From: Chloranthus sessilifolius
Taxonomy: Eukaryota > Streptophyta > Magnoliopsida > Chloranthales > Chloranthaceae
DNA: 64,000 bases
Assembly (NCBI GenBank): GCA_021018995.1
Contig: CM037586.1
Span: forward strand, 7,290,328-7,354,327
Reading direction: 5' to 3'
Position numbers and translations under genes: made by a program
The notes under the pieces: generated by a model
What the model saw: the letters and a program-made list of their open reading frames with translations, nothing else
Database searches by the model: none
Told to the model about the DNA's origin: nothing
Shown: positions 1 to 10,666 of the stretch, one piece after another
How the letters are laid out: each line of letters begins with the position of its first letter
How positions within the stretch are numbered: the stretch's first letter is position 1

Positions 1-79
1 TTGTATCCTATATTTTAAAGATATTATATTTTATTTCAGCCTTTTTTTTTCACTCCTTGTAGTAAATGAGAGACACTCA

Positions 80-400
80 TAGTCACAAATTTCTTCGAAA
101 TTTATCGAAACAGGTACGGCGAAATTTTTGGCCAAATTTCAATTATTTCTCCAAAATAGCTAAAATTTCATTAATTTCGCCGAAATTATTAAAATTTCAT
201 TAATTTAGCCGATATTAACGAAATTTCATAGAAATTAATAAATATTTTCTAAGTTTTGTCATTTTTTAAATAAAAAATAAATTTTTTATAAAGTTTAAAT
301 ATAATTTATATTTACTATTTTTTCTACTCCGTGAAATTTTTTCGTAATTTTTCCCGAAATGATCTCCTACCGAAATATTGCCGAAAACGAATTTTGTCAC
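80..400. repeat. Copy of the ATTTCGGC-rich MITE family (CAAGGATC family)
   Basis: The stretch is a run of GAAATTT/TTTCGGC words in both orientations, matching copies near 9191, 11620, 28652, 43600, 48950 and 50215. Clear termini and target duplication are not visible here, so it is probably an old or truncated copy. No coding potential. Confidence 0.5.
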
Positions 401-1179
401 TAACACTCTACTGGCTGAAAAAAAAAAAAAAAAAAACAAAAAACTTATTTCAAATTTAGGATAGATAGTTAGAGTCTATCATAGCACAAATTTTTGATAT
501 CCCAAATCTGCCGTATAAGCTAAAAAAATGGGATACACCATTGGCGATGCTCTCCCACGCCAAATATTCTCCACTATCATAATTGTGTTAAAACTTGTAT
601 TTTAAAATTCACAGCCAGCATGGAATCTGATTCCACTATTTTTTTATTATAACTAAATTTAATTCCACTATTAGCTGCACTAACCTCATTTCCACCCATG
701 ATTTAAAAATCGGGCGGACTGGCCGGTTCGACTTGAACCGGGACTGTAGCCGGTTCAATTGGATTAAAACCAAACATTTTACTCTTTTTCGATTCAACCC
801 ATGAACCACCCGGTTTAGCCGATTCACATTAAACTGGGCTAGTTGATATAAAAATTTATTAATTTTTTTATTAGAAAATGATTTATTTGACAAAAATAGT
901 AAAGAAAAAATTTTAACCAATGAACCAACTGGCTAGTTATCTAAATAGGACTCATTTTCAGATTTTGTTATTACCTATTTTTTTCATTTTTATATTTATT
1001 TATTAAGGAAATATCTAAGATTGGCCACCATAGATACACCTTTTCTAACAGTTGACCTCTAATTTCACCTTTCCACTAACTTGAAGTTAGCCCAGTACCC
1101 TCTATCGTAAAATGAAGATACTCCCAAGGTCAGTAAAAGGTCATAAAATAAAACTTATCATTTTAGGCGATTTAAAATG

Positions 1180-1800
1180 CCTTAACATCACTGACTGCTT
1201 TGAATTCCTTCATGGAGATAATTTTTCATCATCATCTTTTAGAGGATTGATCTTGAGATCATGGGTGTAGCATTAGATGGCCCATTTCTAAAAGACATGG
1301 AGCTCCTATATAGGATCGCTAGCACCCCCTCTGTAGGAGAGCTGATACGTTACTTTAGGAGTGCTGACACTCCTTTAAAGGAGTGTTGACACCCAGCTTT
1401 ACGAGCGCTAACCCCCCTCTAGAAGAGTGCTGACAACCTTCTTCTGGAGCGTTGATGCTCCTCTCCATAAGCGCTGACAACCCTCTCTAGGAGTGCTATC
1501 ACCTCTTTAGAGGAACAATGACACCTTGCTATAGTAGTGTTGTCACCCCTCTATGGAAGCGATATCGCTCCCCCTATGAAAGCAACATAGCTCCTCTGCA
1601 GTAGCATCAATGCTACACGTTTATTTTTGTCCCCTTTTTGTGTAAAATGGACCATTTGATGGCATGCTCATAATCACAAGATCAATTATGTGGAAGATTA
1701 GGATGATAAACAATCTCAATCATAGGATTCAAAGCAATCGATGATGTTAAGGCGTTTAGAACCGCTCAAGATGAAAAACTTGGTTTTATCACCTTTTACG
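1180..1800. repeat. Palindromic MITE copy with a minisatellite in its centre
   Basis: The left half (about 1180-1270) and right half (about 1630-1770) are approximate reverse complements. Both carry the words of a family seen many times in this window, such as ATCTTGAGATCATG on one side and its complement on the other. The centre (about 1290-1620) is instead about eleven degenerate repeats near 28 bp, built on GAGTGCTGACACC. No ORF of note. Confidence 0.6.
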
Positions 1801-1930
1801 AACCTTGGGGGAATTTACGACTTTTTAATTTGGCTCGGTTTCAAGCCGATCTGTTGTGGAAAAGGTGAAAGTAGAGGGCCACTACTGAACAGGTGAAACT
1901 ATGGTAGTCCATCTTGAAAATTTTTTATTT

Positions 1931-2081
1931 CACTACAAAAAATAAGACTATTAGTGGCAGTTTTTTGTTATAAAAAACTGCCGCTATTAATAAAAAAGCT
2001 ATTAAGACTATTAGCGATACTTTTTTATTAATAGCGGCGATTTTTGGCTGCGGTTAATAATCTTACTTTTTCTATATAGTG
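1931..2081. mobile_element. Short non-autonomous CACTA element (MITE), 151 bp
   Basis: It starts CACTACAAAAAATAAG and ends TATATAGTG, and is flanked by TTT on both sides (1928-1930, 2082-2084), which fits the 3 bp target duplication of CACTA elements, although TTT is low-complexity. The inside is made of inverted ACTGCCGCTATTAA / TTAATAGCGG words. It has no coding capacity and would need a transposase in trans. It resembles 17159-17341, 60801-60950 and 62750-62871. Confidence 0.75.
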
Positions 2082-2282
2082 TTTGTAGTTTAAAATTTGA
2101 AAAAGCTTAAAAGGTACTAAAAGAAAATTCATGTACTTTTTCTAAGTAGTTTAGAATAAAGCATGAACATATTATCCATTGGAGAAACTTTTAAATTGTT
2201 TATGTTATATAATTTATGAGAATTTATTTATATTGTTATTTAAAACTTTAACCTAATATATTTTTTTTTTAGGAAACTTAGA

Positions 2283-2462
2283 AGGTAAGGTATCAAAAAT
2301 CGGCTGATACCGATACATATTGGTATCCCATATCAGTATCGCCGATAAGTATCGGCTGATATGGATCCGTATTGGCCGATACATCTCGGTTTCGACCGAG
2401 ACTTGAACTTTTTTTTTTTTAAATGGCTGATACGTATCAGATCTGACTCGACCCATTTGCAT
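2283..2462. repeat. GATAC-rich MITE copy (CAAGGTATC family)
   Basis: It begins AAGGTATCAAAAATCGG and ends GCATACCT, with many CGATAC/GTATCGG words between them. It belongs to the same family as 10396-10658, 49270-49473 and 50699-50922. No clear target duplication was found at this copy. The apparent ORF across it (2253-2462, minus) is an artefact of the repeat. Confidence 0.6.
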
Positions 2463-3424
2463 ACCTAGCTATGTTAAAAGAATGTTTTGATGATTGGATG
2501 GTGTTAGATGAGATAGATTTTATTCGAATTTTATACTTATAAAACAAGTTGGTGTAGACATAAAGGTGGCATATTTGAACTCTCTAATCCCCAAAATTAA
2601 GTGTTGATTCACTTTGCCAGAGTAAGAATCATTAAAGATGATACAAAAAAAGGAATCATTAAAGATGATCGGTGTTCCATAATCTACCTCCTGCCGAAAC
2701 GTTCGTATCATGGTGGATCCATACAAATGAATAGGTTATAGTCAAGAAATTCGTTGATCGGATAATCCCAACCGTCCGATCAATTACTTTCTATTCCATG
2801 GAGGCAACAATCCAAACAAAGAGAACACTAATCATCATCAAAGTCTTATTCCATCTCTTTGAGATCGGCTTTGCATATCCCATCTCTTTGAGGTCAGCTT
2901 TGCGAGAAAAGGTTATTAACACATGGCTATAATTTTCAATCTTGACCCATCGAAGAAGAAGCCATTGGATAATTGGTGGAGAGAGAAAGGAGGAGCCATC
3001 TTCTTTGAGTATCACTACTGTTCCCTGGCTACCTGTCAAAGTAGGTTTTATCTACTCTGGTGGAGATCGAGTTCGTTTTTTCACTTAATAACTCTTTGAG
3101 GCGAGGAGCTGATTTAATTTACCAAACACGCTCTAGGACTAAGAGCGTTGTAATGAAGCCCAAGAGCCACTCTAAGGCTGCGTTTGGATTAGCTCTTATA
3201 AGAGCAGACACAACGCCCTACCTACTCTCCGTCAGAGCTCTCATGTGTAGATTTAACACAACTCTCTACCAACTCTCATATGCAGAAAGATTTATATGCA
3301 TCTCATATACAACCCCCATCATCATGAAATAAAAAATTAAAAAATTAAAAAATAAAAATAATGCTACCCCATTAGAATTCATTTCAAACGATCCACTAAT
3401 GGAGGGAATAGAAGCATAAGCGCA

Positions 3425-3895
3425 AGGTTCAAAATTTCGGCTGAGCCACCATAATTTCAGACCCCACCTAAACTGAAATTCAAAATTTCAGATTTTTTGT
3501 ATAGGATATATCCAAAATTTTGAATTTCTGTTTCAGTTTCGGTCATGCCCAAAACTAAATTTTAACCCGAAATTTTAATCCTTTCATAGGTGTAAGCAAA
3601 TGAATGGAAGATGAGAGAACAAGGGGCAGCGTAGTAACATCCAAGTAAGAGCCACTATATTAGATAAAAGACAAAATGTTTTGAGAGATTTTATCATACT
3701 TCATTTCATTTATGATAGATATATATAAATATTACAAGAGATCACAACAAGGCTCAAAATTTCGGTCCAAAATTTTGATTTTGGTCCCCACCGAACCGAA
3801 ATCCAAAATTTTGAATTTTTTGTATGGGATCCAAAATTTCGGATTTCTGGTCTGGTCATGCCGGAAACTAAAATTTTGATCCTTGGATCACAATT
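3425..3895. repeat. Two ATTTCGG-rich MITE remnants (CAAGGATC family)
   Basis: Two runs, about 3425-3590 and 3750-3895, both carry CAAAATTTCGG near the left end and AAAATTTTGATCCTT-like words near the right end. These are the family termini seen more cleanly at 9191-9430. The 3060-3332 ORF to the left has no recognisable motif and I do not regard it as a gene. Confidence 0.5.
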
Positions 3896-4324
3896 CCTTG
3901 ATTATAGGAACTTTGTTAGCAACCGATGAGCTAAAATATAACAACTATAGAAAATTTTGATGGTTTTATTGAAATTTTCAGAACTTATTCGTGAAATTCA
4001 AAAATTTGGGACTTTTTCGGTGGTTTTTACGTTGGCCTCCTTGCATAAAAGTTTCTAGCTCCGTCCCTGCTTCTCTCTTAATGAAATATAAAAAAACCAT
4101 TATCAAGTTGTAGAATTCTAATTTCTTTTTTTTTTAATAGGAAGAATTTTAAATATCTTTATACCCTTTTTCCAACAAATAAATGCAAATCTTTAATTAG
4201 CTATAATTATGCACACCCATCTCTTACATAAGTTCATATAACACATATTTGGCTTTACACAATAGCAATACTAGAGTTTTACATATTTACAAAGTGTCAA
4301 CGGCAACGAGGGTAAAAACCACCT

Positions 4325-4552
4325 TCACTGAGTTGCCCACCGGACTTTCACTCCGCTTGGTTTTCCTGCAGAATTCGACGCCGGAAAACCACTTGGGTAG
4401 ATTTTCTTACCGAACCAGAAGAAACTCCGAGTGGGTTTTTTCTCATCACCACAATTTTTGTCTCCCTCTTCCATTTTGTTCAGCTTCATCTTCTCTTGAT
4501 TGAGCCTCTTCAAGATGTAGACTTCAGCAAAGCTGCCTCCGAGAGACCCCAT
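4325..4552 (-). CDS. Small 75-aa protein of unknown function, left-arm copy
   Basis: The ORF starts MGSLGGSFAEVYILKRLN, has a Lys/Glu-rich charged middle (residues about 19-40), then RSFFWFGKKIYPSGFP and ends KVRWATQ before a stop. I chose the ATG at 4552 rather than the upstream in-frame ATG at 4621, because the latter lies in the TATA region. The right-arm copy at 7666-7893 differs at about 9 of 75 residues and has no stop or frameshift. That conservation of an ORF in both diverging arms is the main argument that it is coding. No signal peptide or membrane span is visible. I do not recognise the family; the FAEVYxxKRL start suggests a small soluble, possibly helical protein. Confidence 0.6.
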   Translation of the reverse strand: MGSLGGSFAEVYILKRLNQEKMKLNKMEEGDKNCGDEKKPTRSFFWFGKKIYPSGFPASNSAGKPSGVKVRWATQ

Positions 4553-4619
4553 AATCAGAAACCCAGAAATCGAGGTTGAAAACGAGATTTGTTGTGTGGT
4601 GTGAGGCTTGTGGAGAGCC

Positions 4620-4630
4620 AATTTATAGAG
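4620..4630 (-). promoter_or_regulatory. Probable TATA box of the left-arm small gene
   Basis: Read on the minus strand the site is CTCTATAAATTGG, about 70 bp before the chosen ATG at 4552. The same motif stands at the same distance before the right-arm copy. Confidence 0.5.
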
Positions 4631-4794
4631 ATTTTAGTTTGGCTTGGTGAGCACGATTTCATAGTTGTTGTTCAATCGCCTGCACTTTGCCTACACAAAA
4701 CTTGCCTGTCATTTACAATTTTTCTATTTTTAGCTTTCTTCTCAAAGAATTCGTTGATTTTGTACACTGTTGCATATTTTTTATTTTTTTCATA

Positions 4795-6117
4795 TACCCC
4801 GTGAGACATGCCAATATTGTATCAAACTCCTTGAGTTATGGGTATTTATTCGGGAGCCCTTACTTTTGTGTTTCTGTTTTATATACTCTCATGTCATTAA
4901 CTAACGGTGGGTTTATTGACGGAAGAACTATTTTGCTCTTAATGAAACCAATATTCTAAAAATACCATAATTCTAAAAGTCCCTTCATTCATCTATGTTT
5001 ACAAGTCATGCCATTAAAGTTTACCACCATTTTAAAAGGTCCATCATTAACCTTTATTTACAAGTTATGTCATTATGGTTTACCACCATTCTAAAATGAG
5101 TACCTTTAAATCCACCCACAAAATTTTTGAGTTCACCCATGCTGAAACACACCGACTGCATTGAATTAGACGATTGAGATTGTTTATCTTCCCAATCTTT
5201 CATGAGATCGATCTTTAAATCGTGAGACGGTCGATTTTTTACTTTATGTGGTACACACCCATAAAAGTGACCTTAAAATCAATTTTAAAGATGCACGTGA
5301 TGTTAAGGTCACTTTTCTAATATGTGTGCCACATGAAATAAAACACTGACCATTTGATGGTACACCGAAAATCTCAAGATCCATCGTATGAAATATTGGG
5401 AGGATAAATGATCTCTATCGTTCGATTCAATTTAATCAACGTGTTTCACCGTGGGTGAACTCAAAGATTCGGTGGATGGATTTAAAGGTATTCTTCTAAA
5501 AGGCCCTTCATTCACCCATCACATTCAAGACTCATCACATGGGTGATTCCCCCATTAAAACATACCAACGTTTAGACCAATACTCAACCAATGAAAGATT
5601 TGTGGCAAACGATGTAATTATTCTTGTAAAGAAAACCTTCAATCTATCCATTCAAAATACCTGAACCTCCAATTTGCTATTTGATTCAAGACCCATCACG
5701 TGCACACTTCAAATTGATTATAAGTTTACTTTTATGGGTGTGTACCACATGAAATAAAAAATCGACCGTCTGATGGTACACCCATGATCTAAAGATCGAT
5801 CTCATGAAAGATTGAGACGATAAATAATTTCCATCGTCTGATTCAATGCAGTCGATGTGTTTCAGCGTGGGTGAACTCAAAATTTTTGTGGTGGATTTAA
5901 AAGAACTTTTAGAATAATGGTAAACTATAATGGCATGATTTGTAAATAAAGGTGAATGAAAGGCATTTTAGACTGGTGGTAAACTTTAATAGGGACTAGT
6001 TAATGGCAAGGGGGTATATGAGACAGAAACACAAAAGTAAGGGCTGCAAAATAAATACTCATAACTCAGGGGGTTTGATGCAATATCAGCATATCTCGGA
6101 GGATATATGCACAAAGC
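4795..6117. mobile_element. Foldback element about 1.3 kb with about 100 bp terminal inverted repeats, inserted in the left arm
   Basis: The left end (ATATACCCCGTGAGACATGC...) and the reverse complement of the right end (ATATATCCTCCGAGATATGC...) match imperfectly for about 100 bp, including CCCTTACTTTTGTGTTTCTG. The right arm of the surrounding inverted duplication lacks this sequence, so it is an insertion. It contains two copies of the palindromic GTACCTTTAAATCCACC family (about 5100-5500 and 5500-5900). Terminal repeats of this length suggest a Mutator-like or foldback type, but I could not fix a target duplication, so the exact ends are uncertain by about 15 bp. Confidence 0.65.
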
Positions 6118-7590
6118 CCTATTATTTTACCACCTAATGTCAAATGATTCACGGATAGAACTGTTGAGTGTCAACGGGTCGACTAAATACCCGACCCGAC
6201 CAGACGCAATATTTTATGGCACATAAACCTGACCTGTTAGGTAAGGTCAGGCATGAAACATTTGGTCGGGTCAAGGTCAGGTCGATAGAGAGGTTGGGTC
6301 AGGTGAAGTCAACTCTACCCGACTCAATATTACATATATAAAAATATTAAAAATAGGGGATTATTACTAGGATGGGTCTTACATCGAGTCGGGTCACGTT
6401 CGGTCCACCATCAGGGCGGCCACTCATATGCTATTTTAACTTTTTACAGTCAAAATTTTGGGCTGATCCGACCGGTTGACAGCCATATGAGTGGAGCCAT
6501 ATAAATTGTTTGGGTCCTATTTGCACCAATCAAAATTATATAAGCACTCACCTAGCCTCACTTGTAGATGATTGAATTAATGCTTAAGATTATGTTAATT
6601 CAACCTTATGACGAAAATAGATTTGAAGAATAACAGGTACCAGGGCACTTAGTTGGGTGCTCAAAGAGGCCCAGATACCCGCCATCCAAAAAAGAAAGAA
6701 AAAAAAGATAATCATTTATTTTGTGACAATTTTAGGCCCTTAATTATATGATCATGTAGATAATTTTTGGATGCAATGTTATGATGAATCAATCTTAAAT
6801 GATGCAATATGTATAAGTCGATTACCTATGTAGGATAAATGAGTCGATTACCTATATTTATTATGTATTTAATACCATTAAGTAAGATAAATGAGTCAGA
6901 TTACCAATATTTATTATGTATTTAATACAAATAGAAGGACCCAAACAATTTATATGGCTCCATTAATATGGCTGTCAACCCGTCGGATCAGCCCAAAATT
7001 TTGACTGTCAAAAGGAAAAATAGCATATGACTGACCGATCCAATGGTGGACCGGACATGACCCGACTTGATGTAAGACCCATTCTAGTAATAATCCCCTA
7101 TTTTTAACATTTTTATATGTGTAATATTGAGTCGGGTCAAGTCGACTTGACCTGACCCAACCTCTCTATCAACCTGACCTTTACCCGACCAAATGTTTCA
7201 TGCCTGACCTAACCTAACCGGCCAAGTTTATGTGCCATAAAATATCAGGTCCGGTCGTGTCGGGTATTTAGTCGACCCGTTGACACTCGACAGTTCTATC
7301 CGTGAATCATTTGACATCAGGTGATAAAAAATATGCCAAGTGTACAAAATCGACGAAATCTTTGAAAAGAAAGCGACAAAAATGAAAATTGTAAACGGCA
7401 CACAGGTTTTGTGTAGGCAAAGTGCAGGTGAGTAATGTGATGCGGCGTGACTAACTGCCCCGACTTGCATTTCTTGTGCCCCACTACACTTGCAGCCAAT
7501 TGTGTCACGCCACGTCAGCAGCCTGCACTTTACCTGCCTGCCATATAACATTGTCCCCCAAAAAATCACACCAAGCCAAACTAAAATCTC

Positions 7591-7598
7591 TATAAATT
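7591..7598 (+). promoter_or_regulatory. Probable TATA box of the right-arm small gene
   Basis: TATAAATT lies 75 bp upstream of the ATG at 7666, inside a region conserved with the left arm (CAAGCCAAACTAAAATCTC before it). Confidence 0.5.
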
Positions 7599-7665
7599 GG
7601 CCCTCCACAAGCCTCACACCACACACCAAATCTCGTTTTCAACCTCGATTTCTGGGTTTCTGATT

Positions 7666-7893
7666 ATGGGGTCTCTCGGAGGCAGCTTTGCTGAAGTCTA
7701 CGTCTTGAAGAGGCTCAATGAGGAGAAGATGAAGATGAACAAAAACGAAGAGGGAAACAAAAATTGTGGTGATGAGAAAAAATCCACTCGAAGTTTTTTC
7801 TGGTTCGGTAAGAAAATCTACCCAAGTGGTTTTCCGGCGTCAAATTCTGCCGGAAAACCGGGCGGAGAGAAAGTCCGGTGGGCAAGTCAGTGA
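7666..7893 (+). CDS. Small 75-aa protein of unknown function, right-arm copy
   Basis: This is the paralogue of the 4325-4552 ORF: start MGSLGGSFAEVYVLKRLN, a charged middle, RSFFWFGKKIYPSGFP, and the end KVRWASQ. The two proteins are about 88% identical by eye (changes include I13V, Q19E, P40S, G66/S66, E68/V68), most of them conservative, with equal length. A TATA box lies 75 bp upstream. About 90 bp after the stop the match with the left arm continues into AT-rich DNA. I do not recognise the family and make no claim about function. Expression evidence would decide whether either copy is real. Confidence 0.6.
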   Translation: MGSLGGSFAEVYVLKRLNEEKMKMNKNEEGNKNCGDEKKSTRSFFWFGKKIYPSGFPASNSAGKPGGEKVRWASQ

Positions 7894-8261
7894 AGGTGGT
7901 TTTTACCCTTGTTGCCGTTGACACTTTGTGAATATGTAAAACTCTAGTATTGCTATTGTGTACAGGCAAATATGTGTTATATGAACTTATGTAAGAGATG
8001 GGCCTGCATAATTATAGCTAATTAAAGATTTGCATTTATTTGTTGGAAAAAGGGTATAAAGAAATTTAAAATTCTTCCTATTAAATGAAAAAAAAAAATT
8101 CGAATTCTACAGCTTCATAATGGTTTTTTTATGTTTCATTAAGAGATATGCGAGGAGGTAAACGTATAAACCACCACGAAAAAGTCCCAAAATTTTGAAC
8201 TTAACGACAAAGTTTTGAAAATTTCAGTAAAATCATCAAAATTTTCATTGTACCCTCCTTT

Positions 8262-9180
8262 CATAGAATTTTGGTGAAATTTTTATCATTATGGATTAGA
8301 CATTGAGGGATATTAGTGGTGGTGTGCGATCACGCATGTCTAGATCTTGTGGTTACCATAAAATTTCAATTTTGTGTATGTAAAATGAATAATTTTTTTT
8401 ATAATTTTTGTCAATTTAAATGAGCAGTTCTAGTCAACTCGGTTGAGTTGCTTGAAACTCGCCCGAGCTACTCAACAAATTCAAAAATCTAATTTTTGTC
8501 TAAGTTTGCTTGAAATTTTACGGAGTCGAGTTCACTGGGTCTAGTGTGTGGTGTGAACCGTGAGGCCCATACTAATTGGGCTGGAAGGGCCGCCCCTACC
8601 CGCCTTGGCTTCGTCCATAGAGAGAAGCCTCTTTAAATAGATGTAATTATAATCAAATAAGATTTTAAGAGATCTTTAATAATTTAAAATACTCCTACAA
8701 TATTAATAAATTCATATCTAAATCACAATATACACGTCATAAATTGTGTGTATCTCTCTTAGCCGTCCAAAATATTTTCTATTAGCCAAGCAGACACTGA
8801 ACAAGTTCTCAGATTCAGCTGTTGCGTGACACTCAGTGGTTGTTGATCTAACGGCGTTAAAATGAACGATAAACAAAGGAAATGTTTCGCCACTCATTTT
8901 TTCATCTATTGAGTACCTTAAGATCAATGGTGGATTAGTATCATTGTTATTATTATTATTTACCAAGTGACACCACCACTACAATCACCACCATCACCAC
9001 ATCTATGAACACCACCATCGCCTTCAGCGGCCCTACGAGCTCTCTACTGCCTCCATAACCAGCACCGCGAGCTCGCACCCTTCATAAGTCATAACCATTA
9101 AACCCACTTTTATACATGAAAACCACCTTTTTCGACTCTTTTTCTCCGTATCCACACCATTGATGGTGCCACAAAAACCA
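8262..9180. other. No gene seen
   Basis: AT-rich DNA with an AATAAT-type stretch near 8940-8960 and a CACCAC-rich stretch at 8970-9010. ORFs on either strand are short and show no recognisable domain. Confidence 0.6.
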
Positions 9181-9190
9181 CCACTACCCA

Positions 9191-9430
9191 CGGTTCAAAA
9201 TTTCGGCCAAAACGCATCGGTTTCAGTGGGGTCCAAAACGATAACTCCAAATTTTCGCCAACGTTACTGAAGTTGCAAATTATCGGCCGATAATTTGCCT
9301 AAAACCGAAATTTTGGTAGATATTTTGCTTCTTCGGGAAATAGAATCAGCCGAAATTTTGGCTGAAATTTCAAAATTTAGTTTCGGGCAAGACCGAAACC
9401 GAAACGAAAACCGAAATTTTGATCCTTGGC
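9191..9430. mobile_element. hAT-like MITE, CAAGGATC family, with 8 bp target duplication
   Basis: The left end is CGGTTCAAAATTTCGG and the right end is AATTTTGATCCTTGGC, made of inverted CCGAAATTTTG words. It is flanked by ACTACCCA (9183-9190) and AATACCCA (9431-9438), an 8 bp duplication with one mismatch, the size typical of hAT elements. No coding capacity. Confidence 0.7.
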
Positions 9431-9528
9431 AATACCCAACATAGTTGCCCTCACCATGGGGCCCATGAGCTCTAGAAAAATTGGGGTACTCAATCTATTT
9501 TAGTGGGACTGGAATGCTACATATTGCA

Positions 9529-9735
9529 GGGCGATGGTCAGGTCTTACCAGGTAGAATCAGATTTTCAATCCTACCCCATCCGCTACCCTTGGAAATAGG
9601 AGAATCTTGACTGCATGTCGTGCTATAAAAAGTGAAAACCAAGAAAGCCAAGATTCCCCTATTCCCAAGGGCAATGGATGGGATAGGACCGAAAATCCTG
9701 TTCTGCATGGTACGACCGGACCATTCCACCATTTT
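9529..9735. repeat. Palindromic repeat, copy 1 of a GGGCRATGGTCAGGTC family
   Basis: It begins GGGCGATGGTCAGGTC and shares inner words with 55525-55730 (AGTCAAGATTC-type segments on both sides of a centre). The ORFs at 9538-9897 follow the palindrome on both strands and so are repeat artefacts. Confidence 0.45.
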
Positions 9736-9839
9736 GCATCCCATGGTAAAAAAAAATTGGGCTTTTTATCAAACACTGATTATTTGAAAAAAATTTGCCG
9801 TATTACATTACTTAAGAAAGCTTTAGAAATAAAAAGAGT

Positions 9840-10240
9840 ATATTTAATTCCATCCACCGAATCATTGAGTTTACCCATGTTGAAAGCCATTGACTAATTT
9901 GAATTCGATGATGCATATTGTTTTTCATTCCAATCTTTCACATAATGGATCTTCAAATCATGAGTGTGCCATAAGACGATATGTTTTTTATTTCATATGG
10001 TACACATCCCAAAAAGTGACCTTATTTGAGCGTGATGAGTTCCACGTGATGTTAAGGTCACTTTTTTTTATTAGATATCATGTAAAATTAAAACCCGACT
10101 GGTGGATGGTAAGAGCATGATCTCAAGATGCATCATGTGAAAGTTTGGGATGAAAAACGATCTGTGTTGTTCGATTCAAAGCAGTCAATGGGTTTCAGTA
10201 TGGGTGAACTCAAAGATTCGGTAGGTGGATTTAAAGTTAC
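9840..10240. repeat. Copy of the palindromic GTACCTTTAAATCCACC family
   Basis: Imperfect palindrome of about 400 bp. One side reads through TTCATTCCAATCTTTCAC and ATCTTCAAATCATGAG; the other has the complements, ending GGTAGGTGGATTTAAAG. The family also appears at about 5100-5500, 5500-5900, 15950-16380 and 47727-48140 and, more diverged, elsewhere. Confidence 0.65.
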
Positions 10241-10395
10241 TCAAATAAAAAGGGTTGTTCAAATATTTTTTGGGCTCTCAATAGGGCATTCGTAATATTT
10301 GAGAAATATTTTTCATTGAAATTATCCAACTTTCATAATTTCAATCATAAATGTTTCTCACAAATTGAGGAAATGATTTTTAAAGACCTCCAAAA

Positions 10396-10658
10396 CAAGG
10401 TTTTAAATTCGGTATCAGTCTTGAGTATCGGTTTGCTCAAGACCGGCATGACTCGGCCGATACCAAAACGTATCGGCCTAATTTTTTTTTTAAAATGAAA
10501 ATAAATAAAGGAAAAGTCTACATCTTGGTCGAAACCGAGATGTATAGGCTTATACCCGATACATATCGGCCGATATGGGCTCGTATCGGCCGATACTGTA
10601 TTGGATACCCGAGTTGGGATATCAATACATATTGGTATTGACCAATTTTGATACCTTG
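10396..10658. mobile_element. hAT-like MITE, CAAGGTATC family (GATAC-rich), with 8 bp target duplication
   Basis: It starts CAAGGTTTTAAATTCGGTAT and ends TTTTGATACCTTG, with CGATAC/GTATCGG repeats inside. Flanks are CTCCAAAA (10388-10395) and CTTCAAAA (10659-10666), a one-mismatch 8 bp duplication. No coding capacity. Confidence 0.75.
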
Positions 10659-10666
10659 CTTCAAAA

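Larger units (their letters stand above)
3940..8260. repeat. Inverted duplication: arms about 3940-6525 and 6926-8260
   Basis: Sequence around 4075-4760 reappears as its reverse complement at about 7360-8150, and 6118-6525 reappears reversed at 6926-7320. Outer matches extend to roughly 3940 and 8260. About 400 bp of spacer lies in the middle. The left arm holds an extra 1.3 kb (4795-6117). The right arm has more sequence at about 7425-7575, where the left arm looks deleted. Each arm has one 75-codon ORF, transcribed outward from the centre. The arms have diverged, so the event is not recent; a tail-to-tail segmental duplication or a foldback transposon would both fit. Confidence 0.8.

Noticed and set aside
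1290..1620. CRISPR-like spaced repeats
   Set aside because: The units are degenerate, contiguous and without constant spacers, in a plant genome; this is a minisatellite.
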